Source: Macrotrachela quadricornifera | Taxonomy: Eukaryota > Rotifera > Eurotatoria > Philodinida > Philodinidae | Assembly: GCA_022393335.1 (NCBI GenBank) | Contig: JAJEKB010020807.1 | Span: 355,721 to 419,720, forward strand | Direction: 5' to 3' | DNA length: 64,000 nucleotides | In this document: positions 22,453 to 34,609 of the stretch, in pieces | Numbering within the stretch: position 1 is the first letter of the stretch | Layout of the letters: each line of letters opens with the position of its first letter | Notes under the pieces: generated by a model | Databases searched by the model: none | Seen by the model: the letters and a program-made list of their open reading frames with translations, nothing else | What the model was told of the DNA's origin: nothing | Translations under genes and position numbers: made by a program

Positions 22453-23400
22453 TTATAAAATATCAATCCGTTCAGGATGTATTTGTATAGATAAGTTTCC
22501 ATGTTCATTCAACATAAGCATCAAATAATCAGTCTGATTACTGGTGTTGGCTACTATTTTTTCTTTTAGATGGCGTGGAATATAATCCATAGTTTGTATA
22601 CGTGTTTTGAAATTCGTAAAACAATGAAATCCATGCACGGTATAAAAATTATCTAGTACAATAGATGGGGATGTGGTATCATAGATAATATCACAGGATG
22701 TAATATGTCGTGTAAGGATATCATCTGGGAATAAAAGACAAGCATAATGAAAATACAATACATATTCACTACCAGCATTCCATTTGGTAATATCTAGATT
22801 GTCAATAAATGCTTGCCACACTGGTTTAGAATGATGTTGTTCTACTTTCAAAAAAATATCTTTTAGTATTTTCTTTGTCATTACTATGTGATGATGCATA
22901 CCACTCCATGTACTTGTCAATTTCCATCCAGGAATAAATTGTTGACCATGTTCCACATGCGAATGTACCACATCTTCTTTATCAGAACTTTCTTTCCCCC
23001 AATCCAAAGGATATCCATATGACAATAAAGGTTTTCCGTTTTCAATAAATGAAATAGGATTCTTAATTTGTATATCAGAGTCAATAATCAAGGTATGATT
23101 ACTCAATGTTGGAAACACTTCAAACATATATAATTTTAATAACTGTTGATAATACCAACTGGCATGATCATGTTTCGAACCCGTTTCTATCAATTGTTTT
23201 CGAATATCATTTAATTGGAATGGAAATATTGACTCGTGGTATATAACATAGTCTCCATGAGTAGGTTTTCTTACCAAATCATCATCATTAGTTACGACAA
23301 TAATGGTACCTATTATTGTCAATGAATTTTGTTTCAGCGATTGAATACAAGTTGATAACTTCCATCGATCTTTAGTTGCTACTAATATGAAAACATCCAT
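22453..23400 (-). CDS. DUF6492-family, glycosyltransferase-like protein
   Basis: A single exon of 315 residues with start MDVFILVATKDRWKLSTCIQ. It resembles DUF6492 proteins, found mainly in bacteria and some large viruses and believed to have a GT-A-like fold. Supporting motifs are ILVATKDRW near the N-terminus, SWYYQQLLKLYMF (about 103-115), LIIDSDIQIKNPISF (about 124-138; the DSD resembles a DxD metal-binding motif), WSGMHHHIVMTKKIL (about 187-201) and KWNAGSEYVLYFHY (about 229-242). No signal peptide or membrane helix is evident. Reaction and substrate are unknown. No intron is seen. Both lack of introns and family distribution suggest horizontal acquisition, but this is inference. Confidence 0.78.
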   Translation of the reverse strand: MDVFILVATKDRWKLSTCIQSLKQNSLTIIGTIIVVTNDDDLVRKPTHGDYVIYHESIFPFQLNDIRKQLIETGSKHDHASWYYQQLLKLYMFEVFPTLSNHTLIIDSDIQIKNPISFIENGKPLLSYGYPLDWGKESSDKEDVVHSHVEHGQQFIPGWKLTSTWSGMHHHIVMTKKILKDIFLKVEQHHSKPVWQAFIDNLDITKWNAGSEYVLYFHYACLLFPDDILTRHITSCDIIYDTTSPSIVLDNFYTVHGFHCFTNFKTRIQTMDYIPRHLKEKIVANTSNQTDYLMLMLNEHGNLSIQIHPERIDIL

Positions 23401-24642
23401 TTTCTTATGTAAAGTTTTATCTATGTACTCAGAACAAAAATCACAAACTAGAGTAAATTGAGTAGCTAACGGGTGGCCCAGATTAAATGGACTTCTCAGT
23501 ATTTTGTATTTTTTTCATCTATAATTCATCACAGAAAAGAAACTTTTTTTTATAAAAAGATTCCTTGTCAAATTCTCTACAAGACGTACAGATTTTTATT
23601 ATCTCAAATAGATTTCATTATTTTGCAACATGCGATGTAATCGATTTGTGTCTGAAACAACTTTCAATAGAGTACGTATGAAGTTGTACAGAATAAATGT
23701 AGCTGGAAATTGGTTCGGTTGAATTTTCAAACAACTATTCAAAGCAATTTGATGAGAAAAAAACGAAGAAAAACATGGTCTAAACGTAATATTTGTGTGC
23801 AGTGATTAGGATGCTTTTATAATTGTGAATGTATATGTAAAACAATGAGATGCACATCATTACATCTAAGAAAGAATAAATCGAGCGTGAAGGAGGGCGA
23901 ATGTTTTATAAATATTTACACCAACAGAAAAGATACAGAATTGTGACGCATACGTATATGTTTGACGTAGCTTTTTATTTGGCTCTTTCTCAGTAACTAA
24001 TTAATACAGTCATAGCAAATGGAATGATGAGAGCTATTTGTCGAAATTATTTGGCGAAGAAATTCAGAGTACGCTTCAAACAGGTGCGTCTACATACAAA
24101 TGATTGTTATTGCTATGAATCGTATGTTGTAGTTTATCAAGAATATTATTATAGATGTCGCGGATGTATGGTGTTTTGTTTTACATTGTATTACATTGCT
24201 GTGGTTTGTATTTTTCACCAAACTGCTGTTGATTTTATGGGTAAGAAAAGTCATTTCGAATAGGTTTACGATAAATTCAAGTTTCAGTAGTATAAGGTTT
24301 TCTTTCTCGCTATAGACAGCCATTAGGTCTTAATTTGTTTTAGTTCCTCTAGTTTCTTTAGTTTCTTTTATTTTCTTCGTTCTTTTATTTTCTTAGTGCT
24401 CTTATTTCCATTAGTGTTCCTTGATTAAAGAGAGTAAAAGAGATAAATGAAATAAAGAGATTAGAAAGAGTAAAGAAATTAAAGAGATAATGTTTCTTTA
24501 TAATTGTGAAAGAAAAGCTAGAGTAAAACAAGTCTGATTTCGTGCAGACTACTCTGATTTTAGCATGCGTAATCGAAGCTTAACCTTACGTAGGTATCCC
24601 TCAAGTATTAACCATACTAAGCTGTGTCTGGATTACAATAGT
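23401..24642. other. Intergenic, with TTTCTTT / AAAGAGA imperfect palindrome
   Basis: No gene recognised. At about 24340-24500 a pyrimidine-rich stretch (TTTAGTTTCTTTTATTTTC) is followed by a purine-rich one (AAAGAGATAAATGAAATAAA), which could fold back as an imperfect hairpin. Overlapping opposite-strand frames at 24024-24323 have no recognisable domain. Confidence 0.45.
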
Positions 24643-25556
24643 CTGCAATTTGTAGAGGTCCTAAGCTATTTATTAGAATAAATTTTTAATACAGGAAAAT
24701 TTTTGTAATTTGTAGAGGACGTGAGTGATTGATGAGAATAATTTTTTAATTGTACAAAGGTTTGTAATTTATAGAGATCATTGGGAATGTAGAGATAAAC
24801 TTAAGTACGTTGTGTTTATGTGAGAGAGATCTTAATATTTTGGAAAGGTTTCAGATGAAGAAATGACAGTCTACTATTGGGATAGTAATACCACTATACC
24901 TCGAGCAAGGGTCGTGAATGTAAAAATAAACCAAGGTATTATGTCTACGAGAAAGACCAATATTTTCTAATAATTTTAAGTCAATTAAACGATTGTCTGT
25001 TATTCAGGTAATGATACTACAATTGCACGAGCAAGGGTTGCTAATGTAGGAAGATACTAAAGAAGTAACATCTTAAGAATGACGAAGAACTCTTAACTAA
25101 GTTTTATTCAGATTTATTTCAACAATTCGGTATTTGTTTATCCCGCTAAAAAAATTCTGTCGATTACAGTTTGAAGTTTTTACAATCTGGATATTTGCAT
25201 ATAATCTGATACTTATATGTATCGGTATCAACGATGATATAGGTTTGGTTTGATTTATAATGACGTTATGAGTGTTAATAGAATTGAAATGAACTACGCT
25301 CCCAATCTCGTTGTCTATTGTGAATAAAAGCTGAAGCACCTCGATTAATTAATTATTGTTCATTCGTTATTAGATTCCATGTTGTGGATGATACAACATA
25401 TGTTAGTCGAATCTCGAACAGAAATTAATTAAAAGCGCTAACAATAAATGCTCTCTCTTTGTAATTCTCTTTGTAATTTAGCGAACTCTACAAATTACAA
25501 TAAATTTATAGTAAAAAATTGAATAGATCTATATGGAGCGCGCTCTACAAATTGCA
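24643..25556. mobile_element. Putative TIR element with repeated CTGCAATTTGTAGAG ends
   Basis: The left end CTGCAATTTGTAGAG (24643) and right end CTCTACAAATTGCAG (25542-25556) are perfect 15-bp inverse complements. Further subterminal copies face the same way at each side: near 24706 and 24768 on the left, and near 25485 on the right. Inside, a direct duplication of a GTAATACCACTATACCTCG / GTAATGATACTACAATTGCA segment with CGAGCAAGGGT occurs near 24884 and 25010. No transposase frame. No clear target duplication. Confidence 0.55.
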
Positions 25557-27478
25557 GTAAATAAGACGAAAATTGAATAGCTTTATATGTAGCGAACTTT
25601 ATTTTAAACTCACAAAGATGTTCAATATTAATTTAAGTTTAAATGAACTTTAAATTTAAAATTTTTTTTTAGACTTTAAAATTAAATTATAAAATTTTAA
25701 ATTAATATTTATGTTCATGTTCGCAAATGAGAAGCTACGCTTTGAACAGTATTTGTAAAGTTTCACTTTACAAACAAAAACTTCACATTTATGTTCATCT
25801 TCCAAAAAAACTTTGTTGATTAAATACGATAAATAGTAGAATTTTATGAATTTACATCTGTAAGGAACGTTCGAGATATCCCGTATATTTCATTTCAGCA
25901 GAAAGAGAAGTAATATGAAGAAGTTGACGCGGAAGAAGGAATGAAACCGAAGCAGAGAATATTTCAAGTGTATTATTTTTTCTGGTACAATAAGTTAGCG
26001 TGAATATCATTATATATTCTATTGCAGAAGTATATTGTTTATTTTTAGATCATTCATTTTAGAGAAGATATGGTAGTTTACAGTTTATTTTGAAATTAGA
26101 GAACGATAAATCAGTGGGTAAATGATTGTCAGATGAAATTAGTTTTTTGATATCAAACATGAATGGTTTATTGTTAAATTCATGATTGTGAGTTTTCGAT
26201 CATCTGCTTCACATTTTTTTGAATCAGCTGTTGACTAAAATAGATCCTAAATGGAAAAACATTCGAATTAGATCCCGCATTATTTCTTCCAGTCGACTTC
26301 GGGAGGATACAGTTTTTGTTGAAAGGATTTTTGTAGAAGTTTCTACACAGAACAATGACGAAATGTACAATCAGAATATCGTTAATTTTACCCTTAGTTT
26401 ATAAGCAGATGAGCTTACTAGGATGAACGTGTTGTACTTTTTATTATAGCTTACTCCTTTGATATCTTAATTTCCTTTAAATATATCAACTTACATTTGA
26501 AGCTTATGTAAACAATAAGTATTTGAAAAGCTCTGACAAAATGGGCTATTAATTTTACACAATAATTTCAGCTGAAAGCTTTTACTACTTTTTTGTTGAA
26601 TTCAAATCGATTTAAAAACATATACCTTACTTTCCCCATGAATAAGTTGACTTAAGGACAGTTTTTACCGAATAACTTACGAGAGAATGTCACGAATTGA
26701 TAAATCACTTTTCACTTTTTTTCTTTTTTTTTCTTGGGTAGAAGGTTATATGTAATGTATGATTTGCTCTTCCTCACTATTTTTTTTTGAACTCTTTATT
26801 GCATAGAGTAATATTTCCCATTAAAACAATCAAAACAAAATGTTTTTATTTTCTTGATTGTTGCTCCCTGTTTTTCTCATAATAGCCAGCACAGCATTTT
26901 CAGACATTACGTGTAGTTCCTTCCTTTTCTTCGACCTTGTAATCAGCGAGTGTGCACTTCGAACGAGATGCTGATTGTCTTGGACGAGGTTTCAGATTCT
27001 CGAATGGTATACCAAAGAGTAAAGATCTTTTTCCTCAAAGCTTGAAGATTCAACATGCATTCTAGAAAAATGATTATCTAAAGTACCCATAATACTCAGT
27101 GAGTTTCTACTGTCTTCTGTATCAGTTTCTTCATATGGTGTATAAATAATCGTAAACTTTCATTCGCTTTTGTACATCCGAGAGAAAGAGTCAAAGATAA
27201 TGCTATGAAAAAATTGCGAAAGAAAGATTTAGTTCAATCCGAAAGACATCTTATGTTGTGATACAACCAAGAAAAAGAACTAGTAACACATATTGAAAAG
27301 GCCAACTAGTATATTTATGAGCAAGTGAATGCATATGAAAATTAGTTCATTTGAAAAAAATATCTTATATACAAGAATTCTTATGAAAATAAATAAATTT
27401 ATATTATGTTTAGTCACTAGAATTATTGAACATTATATTATTCAAATATAATGTATAGATTGAAATTATACTAACTTT
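25557..27478. other. Intergenic, extremely AT-rich; dispersed repeat at 26855-26950
   Basis: 25600-25840 contains AT-rich self-complementary sequence (TTTAAATTTAAAATTTT and ATTTTAAATTAATATT) with repeated TATGTTCATxTTC. No open frame with a recognisable product. The segment near 26855-26950 is a diverged copy of 60281-60375 (described separately). Confidence 0.45.
26855..26950 (-). repeat. Dispersed repeat, copy 1 (possible transposase tail)
   Basis: About 90 bp aligned by eye with 60281-60375. On the minus strand both read in one frame as ...EKEG(T/S)(T/A)R(N/D)V, then a TGA stop, then a C-A-x-YY-x-K-x-R-x-QQ motif. The motif is weakly reminiscent of a Cys-rich tail of piggyBac-type transposases; this assignment is tentative. 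Confidence 0.45.
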
Positions 27479-30400
27479 CTATAGATTAGAATGAAATCGT
27501 GTTTGTATTTTATTTCGGATTTGTTTGAGAGCATTGTAAAATACTGCTTTATAAGTTTTTGATGGAACAACAAACACTAAAAATGTAACCAGAGATGGAA
27601 TGAACGAAATAAGATATGCAATAAGAAATAACCATGAACCACTAATTGATTTCATACAACCTGAAACGAAAGAAATAATTATACGTGGTATGGCAAGAAT
27701 AATCAAACAAATTGGAGAAATCAGTAAATTAAAATGTTGTCGAAATTCTTCATGTAATAATTTTTGATAAGTTTGCTGAGTACGCACAGTTTGTCGTTGT
27801 CGAGCACCCTTAACAATAATCGTAAGAGCCGAGAAAATATTGATAATAAATGGAGCAAAGAAATGAAACATAACTGTAATTGAATTAAATATTCGCAGAT
27901 TAGAAGAATAATTAACAATACACCAAATTCTATTTCTATCAATATCATCATCATATTCATTAAATAAACGTCGAGAAATAGGATCTTGAATAGTTGTAAT
28001 AATAGTGAAAAATAGTAAAACAACAATAATATATTTAGCCTTTTTTTTGCTTTTATTTTGATTGAAATTGGTTCCTTTTATTATGGTTAATGCTCTTTCC
28101 ATAGATATACTTGCACTCAACCATTGATCCATACTAAGATTAATTCGTAGAATAAAATCAATTGACATACATTGAAAATATAAAAATGATCGATTTTTAA
28201 TATATGATATTTGAGTAATAATAAGTATCCAGAATTTCAATGCAAAAATAATCATATTAATCAAATTGATGATTGATAAAGTTAATAGATAGATCCCACA
28301 ACCAATTTTTCGTGGTTCTTTATTTTTAAATGTAATTATTAATAGAATACTATTGATAAATCCTGCTAAAATCATTAAAGTTGTTATTCCTATACTAATT
28401 TTAATAATAGATGATTGATATATAATATTAATATTTGGTTGAATATAATAACCTAAAAGACCATCTAATGAAAGATCAAATAAATTTGAACTAAATTGAC
28501 ATTGTTCTCCATAAAAACATTTTAGACAAACACATATCGATTTTTGTGGACAATAAGGTCTATCTTGTAAACATTGTGCTCCATTTTTACAATTAGTTAA
28601 ACCAAAACAATTATGTTCAATTGATGAATTAAATTGAAAACAATTAGCCAAACGTTTTTTATCATAATCATTACATAAACAAAAATAATTTTTATCATAA
28701 AAACAAGATAATAATAATGAATCTTTTTGACATGCTAAATGATAATATTTAATACGATGAAGAAGATGAAGATTAGAAATAGTTTCATTGAATATTTCTC
28801 GAATATGTTTACATTGATCTGATGAACTTATTTTTCGAATAATAGTTTTTGATCGATTAAATATCTTTTGAATAGTAATTAAATAATAATTATGATACAT
28901 TTCAAGAAATGCAATATGAAATGGACGTGACCATTCAATTGTAACTAAAGTTCGATTAGTAAGGATCATTTTGAAAGTAGAACCATTTTCAGGTGGACCA
29001 TTATCAATTATTTGAATAAAATGAACAAGTAGTATTTCTGATAAAATTATATCTTTATCAAATGATAAAATAATTTTACTATCAGGTATTTCACATCTCT
29101 CTCCACTAAAACCTTTTGGACAAAGACATATAAATTGTTTGATCGATGCACTATTTTCATCAATTGGTATACACTGACCATTGTTATGACAAGTTTTATT
29201 TCCATGATAATCACATATACTGCTATTAAGAATACATTGAGAACCCCATTTATAAAGAGGACAAACACAAATAGATCGATTGTTTGATAAAATTCCAAGA
29301 CATAATGAATCCGATGAACATGTACATTTAAATTGAATATCACAATATCTTCCAAACCATCCTTTATCACATTGACAAAAAGTATGATCATTTTGATTAT
29401 TTGAATATTTAATACAATGACCATTTATACATTTGGAATCTAAACAATTTTCCTTATTATTCTCTATACCTGGAATAGTGAGATGAACAGCACTACGATA
29501 TACAGGTAAAAAAGAAAATTTAATTGGAATTATCATACTACTTCGATATGTAAGCGATATTTTTTCATAGATATCAATATGTAATGAATAATTTTTTCCC
29601 GAATGTTTTGGTCGAGTTGAATAAAGTAAATAAACATTGAATTTAGTTCGACAATTTTCGATGTAAACATAAGTAATTTGTTCATATGAATGAATAATTC
29701 GTTCATTACTATCATCAATAAGTAAGATAATAATAGCAAATATTGTTCGTCTAGAATCAGCAAGTGTTTGAAATTGTATAGTAAAACTAACTCGTTGATT
29801 TTGATATTGACATCGATCACCATAAAAACTAGGTGGACAAAGACATGCTATAGTACTTAAATTTTTATTATCATCTAACCAAATTCGTAAAGGAAGACCA
29901 CGATGACATAGATTTTGAAGCTGTTGTATAGTTGTTTGTCTAATAGAAGGATAGGAAATCATTGTATGTATATGTTCTTGTATTGAATTATTCGTTGATT
30001 TTGTTAATTTTTCAAGTGCAAAATTTTCATTTTTTGATTTATCTTTATCAATTTTTCGAGTGCAAAAGAAGTTTGCGACATCAGCACGATAAATTTTATT
30101 CTTTTCTGAACAAATATCCGAGTAAATCGTAATATTTCGGGTTTTATCACCAAATTGATCCACATCACTTCCGTCTTCGCAATTACTTGCACGACAAAAA
30201 TCTATGGAAGAGATGCAATTTCCTTCTTGATAAGTATTACAGTAAAAATTATAAGAATTGGGATGATAAGTATTTGATCGACATAATTTCGGTTCATCAG
30301 TACCACCAAGACAATCAATGTTACCATCATTAGCTTTTTCAAGAGGCAAACACATAAATTGATTTGTATGAGGTGAGACACAAATATGATGATGATTTGG

Positions 30401-32242
30401 ACAATTTAATAATGATGATAATGAAGTACAATTAATTTCATCAGCTCCATTTAAACAATTCCAAAATCCATCACATCGTGTATAAGTATTATTACATTCC
30501 CAATATTCACATTCTGTTTCATCTGTTACATTTTTTCCATCAATAATAATAGGCGATAATTCTGTAAAACCATCACATATAGTTGTAAATGATATTTGAG
30601 TTTTACTATAGTAAATATCTAGATCTTCATCATCGCACACATCTAATTTATCAAAGCCACAATGGCAAAAACCATCATTGACCACTGATTGCGTAATGCA
30701 TTTATTATTTGTTATACATAGGAAAAGATTTTCTACACCATATGAAGAACATGAACCATTGATTAAAGGACATACTTCATCATCTGCATAGTCACAATCA
30801 CGTATTTGATCACAAAGTTGATCTTTTAGTATACATTTTGATGAATTAAGACATTTATACATAGTTAATTTGTTACAATTTGCAAAATCATTCGAGATAA
30901 TTATGTCACATTGAGAAAGATAATAATATAATGGTAAAACGTATATCTCATGCCAACTGCTGAATAATAGAGCTGAGTTGAATCTTAATGGAAAATCTTC
31001 TGATCGATGGCATGTGGCATTATTGAATGAAATAAATGATTTGTTGATATATAATCGATTGCAGAGTTGATCATCATAACATATATAATTAGGTGGCGGT
31101 GGATGAACTCGGGATAAAATCACATCTTTGTTATAGATAAAAAATATATGACCAAAGGCAATTGTGCCAGCTGGTACACTTAACATATCTGGACAAGTCT
31201 TGTTTATTATTGTTTTGCATATTCCACTGGGACAAATGGTTAAGCATTTTCGACTCATGGAACTTTCAATTTTAAACTGGCACTTAACTGCTAACCAACA
31301 ATCATCAGATGTTCCATTGGGTTTGTCATTAAATATCAATTCTTGCAATATTTTATTGCGTTTATAGAAACACGAACTTGTCCATTTTAAACGAAGTGGA
31401 TCGAATCGTACTGGACATGCAATATCTTCGTTTGCAATTGTTGGTTCACCATAATGCGCATATAAAGTAAGCCCAGAATGCATCGTATTTCTGGCAATTT
31501 CATCTGATCTATCAATACATTCAAATATTTTCATATCATCATGCAAAAATATTTTGGATATGCATTGTCCATGAAAACATTGATATTCATTTTCTTCACA
31601 ATCGTTAAATTTAAGTTGCCAACAAGATTCTTCATCAATTCCATCTCGACAATCACGAGTTCCATCACAAATTTCAGTCCAATCAAGACATATTAATGTA
31701 GATCCACGATTACATACTAAATGATTATAACATGTTAAATCTGTAGGATCATATTCATGTTGATAAAAATCATAAATAATTTCATTTATTGATGAATGAT
31801 AAGATTTATAATAATCAAAAGAATATTGACATTGTGAACCAAATCTTGATGATGTACAATTATAAAATAATGATGTACCCATCAAAGATGATTCATTTGA
31901 AGTTAAAAGTTGATTTAAATAAAATTGATAACGTTCAACAATATCCATTGGTGCTGACCAAAGATATAATTGTTGACTAGTGATATTTTTTTTATAAAGT
32001 TCATCAAAAGTTAATTTTTGATGAGAATTATTTTGTGAAATATTCCATTTTGATGACCATTCAGTTAGACAATAAGAAATTATTTGATGAGGATCAGTTT
32101 CATTTTTGATTGTAGCAGCAATATAAAGACAATCATATTGATTATTACTTATCCAATCAGTAAGATGAAGATTGATTTGGGGTAAAGAATTCACCAAATG
32201 TAATAGAATTAAACAAAAGAAATTCTTGACGATAAACATCAT
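27479..32242 (-). CDS. Large LDLa/EGF-repeat 7TM receptor
   Basis: Single exon, 1587 residues. An N-terminal signal peptide (FFCLILLHLVNSLP) precedes a long Cys-rich ectodomain. LDL-receptor class A-like modules lie at about 171-207 (CDGTRDCRDGIDEESC), 215-248, 456-491 (CDQIRDCDYADDEVC), 498-540, 578-605 (CDGFWNCLNGADEINC), 614-654 and 668-695. EGF-like modules lie at about 779-811 (CLCPPSFYGDRC), 933-967 (CQCDKGWFGRYC), 974-1003, 1010-1050 (CLCPKGFSGERC) and 1212-1248. A rhodopsin-like seven-helix domain fills about 1280-1560, with MER at 1381-1383 in place of DRY after helix 3. The combination resembles leucine-rich/LDLa relaxin-type GPCRs of invertebrates but lacks LRRs. Presumably a plasma-membrane receptor; ligand unknown. 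The frame is intact throughout. Confidence 0.88.
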   Translation of the reverse strand: MMFIVKNFFCLILLHLVNSLPQINLHLTDWISNNQYDCLYIAATIKNETDPHQIISYCLTEWSSKWNISQNNSHQKLTFDELYKKNITSQQLYLWSAPMDIVERYQFYLNQLLTSNESSLMGTSLFYNCTSSRFGSQCQYSFDYYKSYHSSINEIIYDFYQHEYDPTDLTCYNHLVCNRGSTLICLDWTEICDGTRDCRDGIDEESCWQLKFNDCEENEYQCFHGQCISKIFLHDDMKIFECIDRSDEIARNTMHSGLTLYAHYGEPTIANEDIACPVRFDPLRLKWTSSCFYKRNKILQELIFNDKPNGTSDDCWLAVKCQFKIESSMSRKCLTICPSGICKTIINKTCPDMLSVPAGTIAFGHIFFIYNKDVILSRVHPPPPNYICYDDQLCNRLYINKSFISFNNATCHRSEDFPLRFNSALLFSSWHEIYVLPLYYYLSQCDIIISNDFANCNKLTMYKCLNSSKCILKDQLCDQIRDCDYADDEVCPLINGSCSSYGVENLFLCITNNKCITQSVVNDGFCHCGFDKLDVCDDEDLDIYYSKTQISFTTICDGFTELSPIIIDGKNVTDETECEYWECNNTYTRCDGFWNCLNGADEINCTSLSSLLNCPNHHHICVSPHTNQFMCLPLEKANDGNIDCLGGTDEPKLCRSNTYHPNSYNFYCNTYQEGNCISSIDFCRASNCEDGSDVDQFGDKTRNITIYSDICSEKNKIYRADVANFFCTRKIDKDKSKNENFALEKLTKSTNNSIQEHIHTMISYPSIRQTTIQQLQNLCHRGLPLRIWLDDNKNLSTIACLCPPSFYGDRCQYQNQRVSFTIQFQTLADSRRTIFAIIILLIDDSNERIIHSYEQITYVYIENCRTKFNVYLLYSTRPKHSGKNYSLHIDIYEKISLTYRSSMIIPIKFSFLPVYRSAVHLTIPGIENNKENCLDSKCINGHCIKYSNNQNDHTFCQCDKGWFGRYCDIQFKCTCSSDSLCLGILSNNRSICVCPLYKWGSQCILNSSICDYHGNKTCHNNGQCIPIDENSASIKQFICLCPKGFSGERCEIPDSKIILSFDKDIILSEILLVHFIQIIDNGPPENGSTFKMILTNRTLVTIEWSRPFHIAFLEMYHNYYLITIQKIFNRSKTIIRKISSSDQCKHIREIFNETISNLHLLHRIKYYHLACQKDSLLLSCFYDKNYFCLCNDYDKKRLANCFQFNSSIEHNCFGLTNCKNGAQCLQDRPYCPQKSICVCLKCFYGEQCQFSSNLFDLSLDGLLGYYIQPNINIIYQSSIIKISIGITTLMILAGFINSILLIITFKNKEPRKIGCGIYLLTLSIINLINMIIFALKFWILIITQISYIKNRSFLYFQCMSIDFILRINLSMDQWLSASISMERALTIIKGTNFNQNKSKKKAKYIIVVLLFFTIITTIQDPISRRLFNEYDDDIDRNRIWCIVNYSSNLRIFNSITVMFHFFAPFIINIFSALTIIVKGARQRQTVRTQQTYQKLLHEEFRQHFNLLISPICLIILAIPRIIISFVSGCMKSISGSWLFLIAYLISFIPSLVTFLVFVVPSKTYKAVFYNALKQIRNKIQTRFHSNL

Positions 32243-34609
32243 CTAATACTCTAATGAATTGCAATGAAAGTAGAATAAAGACTTCAAAGCGTTTGATTTT
32301 GTTTTTCTCTCAACTTTTATATATATTAAAGACAATGCTGATTTAAAATATTTGTCTATAAAAAATCATAGTTGTTGTTGTTGATTGTAGCAGTTTGTTC
32401 CTATATCCTGACTTAAAGCTTTTAACAGTTCTGCTATGTCTTATAACTAGAGCAGATGGTAACTTACATCTCGTTTCATTTACACCGGAACTAAATTTTA
32501 GAAGAGAAGTGTGCTCATTCTTTTACGTAGGTATATGTTAGACAATGTATTTATTGTAAATGCTCGAATGAATACATTAACTTGATTGTTCATGTTGAAT
32601 ACTGGTATTATCAATCAAATTTTAAATTCAGTTTTTAACTTAAGTATTAGTTTACATTAAAATTCAATGCAAAAGCAAAAACAATATAATATTATATGAG
32701 AATAAGAGATTAAAGTCTTCTTTAATACATAAACAATTAAATCTATCAAAATATCAAACGTTCTTTAATTTTAAAACTTTACTAATACATTACAAAAATC
32801 TTTTTTGTATATAAAAATAATACGACAGATGTATAATTTTGATATTTATTCTTTGATATGCTAAGAGAAAAGAATAAAATAGCACAAAGAAAAAAAAATA
32901 ATACTGTATGTTAAAATATTTAACTTTTCCACTGTTAATTTTTTTTCAGTGACTAAAAATCTTTTGTTCATATATTTCTTTTATTCTTATATAGAAAACA
33001 GATATTACTTTTCAATCAGAAAGAATAAAACATTTCTTTCTGTGAATGTTTTCAAAATTGGACGTTTTGTTCAAAAGTTTAGTGTTAAAGAAAACTCGAT
33101 ACAAGGTATATTCCTTTTCTTTGATCGAGAGGCACTGCCACGACGTGATAGTTTTTCTAGAATTATTGTTTTTCACCTTGCATTTCAAGATCAGACTTTT
33201 CCATAATACATTAGACTGTCGTTTACTAACAGTCATGAAATGTACATTTATATCAATATATGTAAACTATTATCCGTTGTATCTGTTGCGACTGATTGAA
33301 CGAGGACCTACTAGTTATAATAAGATTAGCATATTTGTTGAAACAGTAAGTATCAATTCACAAGCCATACTGTAAAAATAAAACCTCACCATATGTGAAT
33401 TAAAATACAGTTGATACAGAAAAATATTATTAATATAATAAGCGAGAGCGACGCGAGTCGGGAAGAGTGATTTGGGTGAAATTTCACACTGATTATGATA
33501 TACTGCAACTTTTATCAACCTTTCAAAAATTTTGGATAATGTGCTACGATCGTTAATAAATCTGCTTCCTACTGTGGTTTTTTTGCATTAGACCTTGATG
33601 TGAAGTATGGTAATGGGTCTGAGTAAACCGAAAGGGACTCACAACCAAACACTATTTGTTGAATTATTGGATTTAAGTATAGATATAAGTGTATGCACGG
33701 CGAGACATGTAGTAGTTATAAATAGAAAGCTCCCCAGTGCACTCTCTCTACATCTTCTGTTGTTTTCTGGCATGTTAGGTTTCCAGTATAGCGGTATCCC
33801 GAGTAATACTAGGTACTATCGCTAGTATTTATATAAGAATGAAGGAGAAAAGGGTAAAAATAAATAGAGATGATAGCTCAACACATTCGACCGAATTCAG
33901 TTTTCTTAGAAAATTTTTTCTAGATGTTCATTTTCATGAACAGTTAACTTCTCATAAATGCACTTAATGACCTCAGACGATCAATAAAGTGATACCGAAA
34001 AGTAGCATTTGAATTAGTTTTTGGGTCGGTACTAGTAAATAGCTATTTGGTATACAAGGAAAACTACACCGAAAGCAAAGTAATCATTCTACAGTTTCCT
34101 GAAAGTCTCGTTCGTTCTTTACTGCTTCGCACACCAATCGAGAAGCTGAAACTACATTAATAAACAATAAAATATGTCAAACATTTATCTCTTTTTTATT
34201 ATAAATATTATAAAAGTTTTTTTTTATTTAACAATATTATACAAATTTTTCATCGATAAATGGAAGATAGCATATTCATGACTTTTCTCATTTCCATTAT
34301 GAATAATCATATCTATTAATAAATATTAATCCTTTTTATACAAGGCCCTTTATGTTTAATAGCATATGTTTTTAAAAAATAAATGCAAAAATTAAAATAA
34401 CAGATGGAAATTATTAGTAATTTCAGTGAAATATTTATATATGATATCATATAATATAAATTCATTTTATCAAAGAATATATAAATCCTAGAAAATAAAA
34501 CTATTTTTACATAGTTGAGAAAAAAGAATAAAACAAAATATTACAAGAGAAAGAAGCACAAAAACTACCTTCTTTTTTCCTCATTTATTTATAGATTCAA
34601 TCGAAAACA
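32243..34609. other. Intergenic between divergent genes, nothing recognised
   Basis: This spacer separates two divergently transcribed surface-protein genes and should hold both promoters. It is AT-rich with several overlapping open frames up to 109 codons on both strands (32949-33825), none with recognisable domains. No RNA gene or clear transposon ends were found. Confidence 0.45.

Noticed and set aside
28000..30200. Several minus frames of 62-125 codons within the large receptor gene
   Set aside because: They are other-frame shadows of the 1587-residue coding region.
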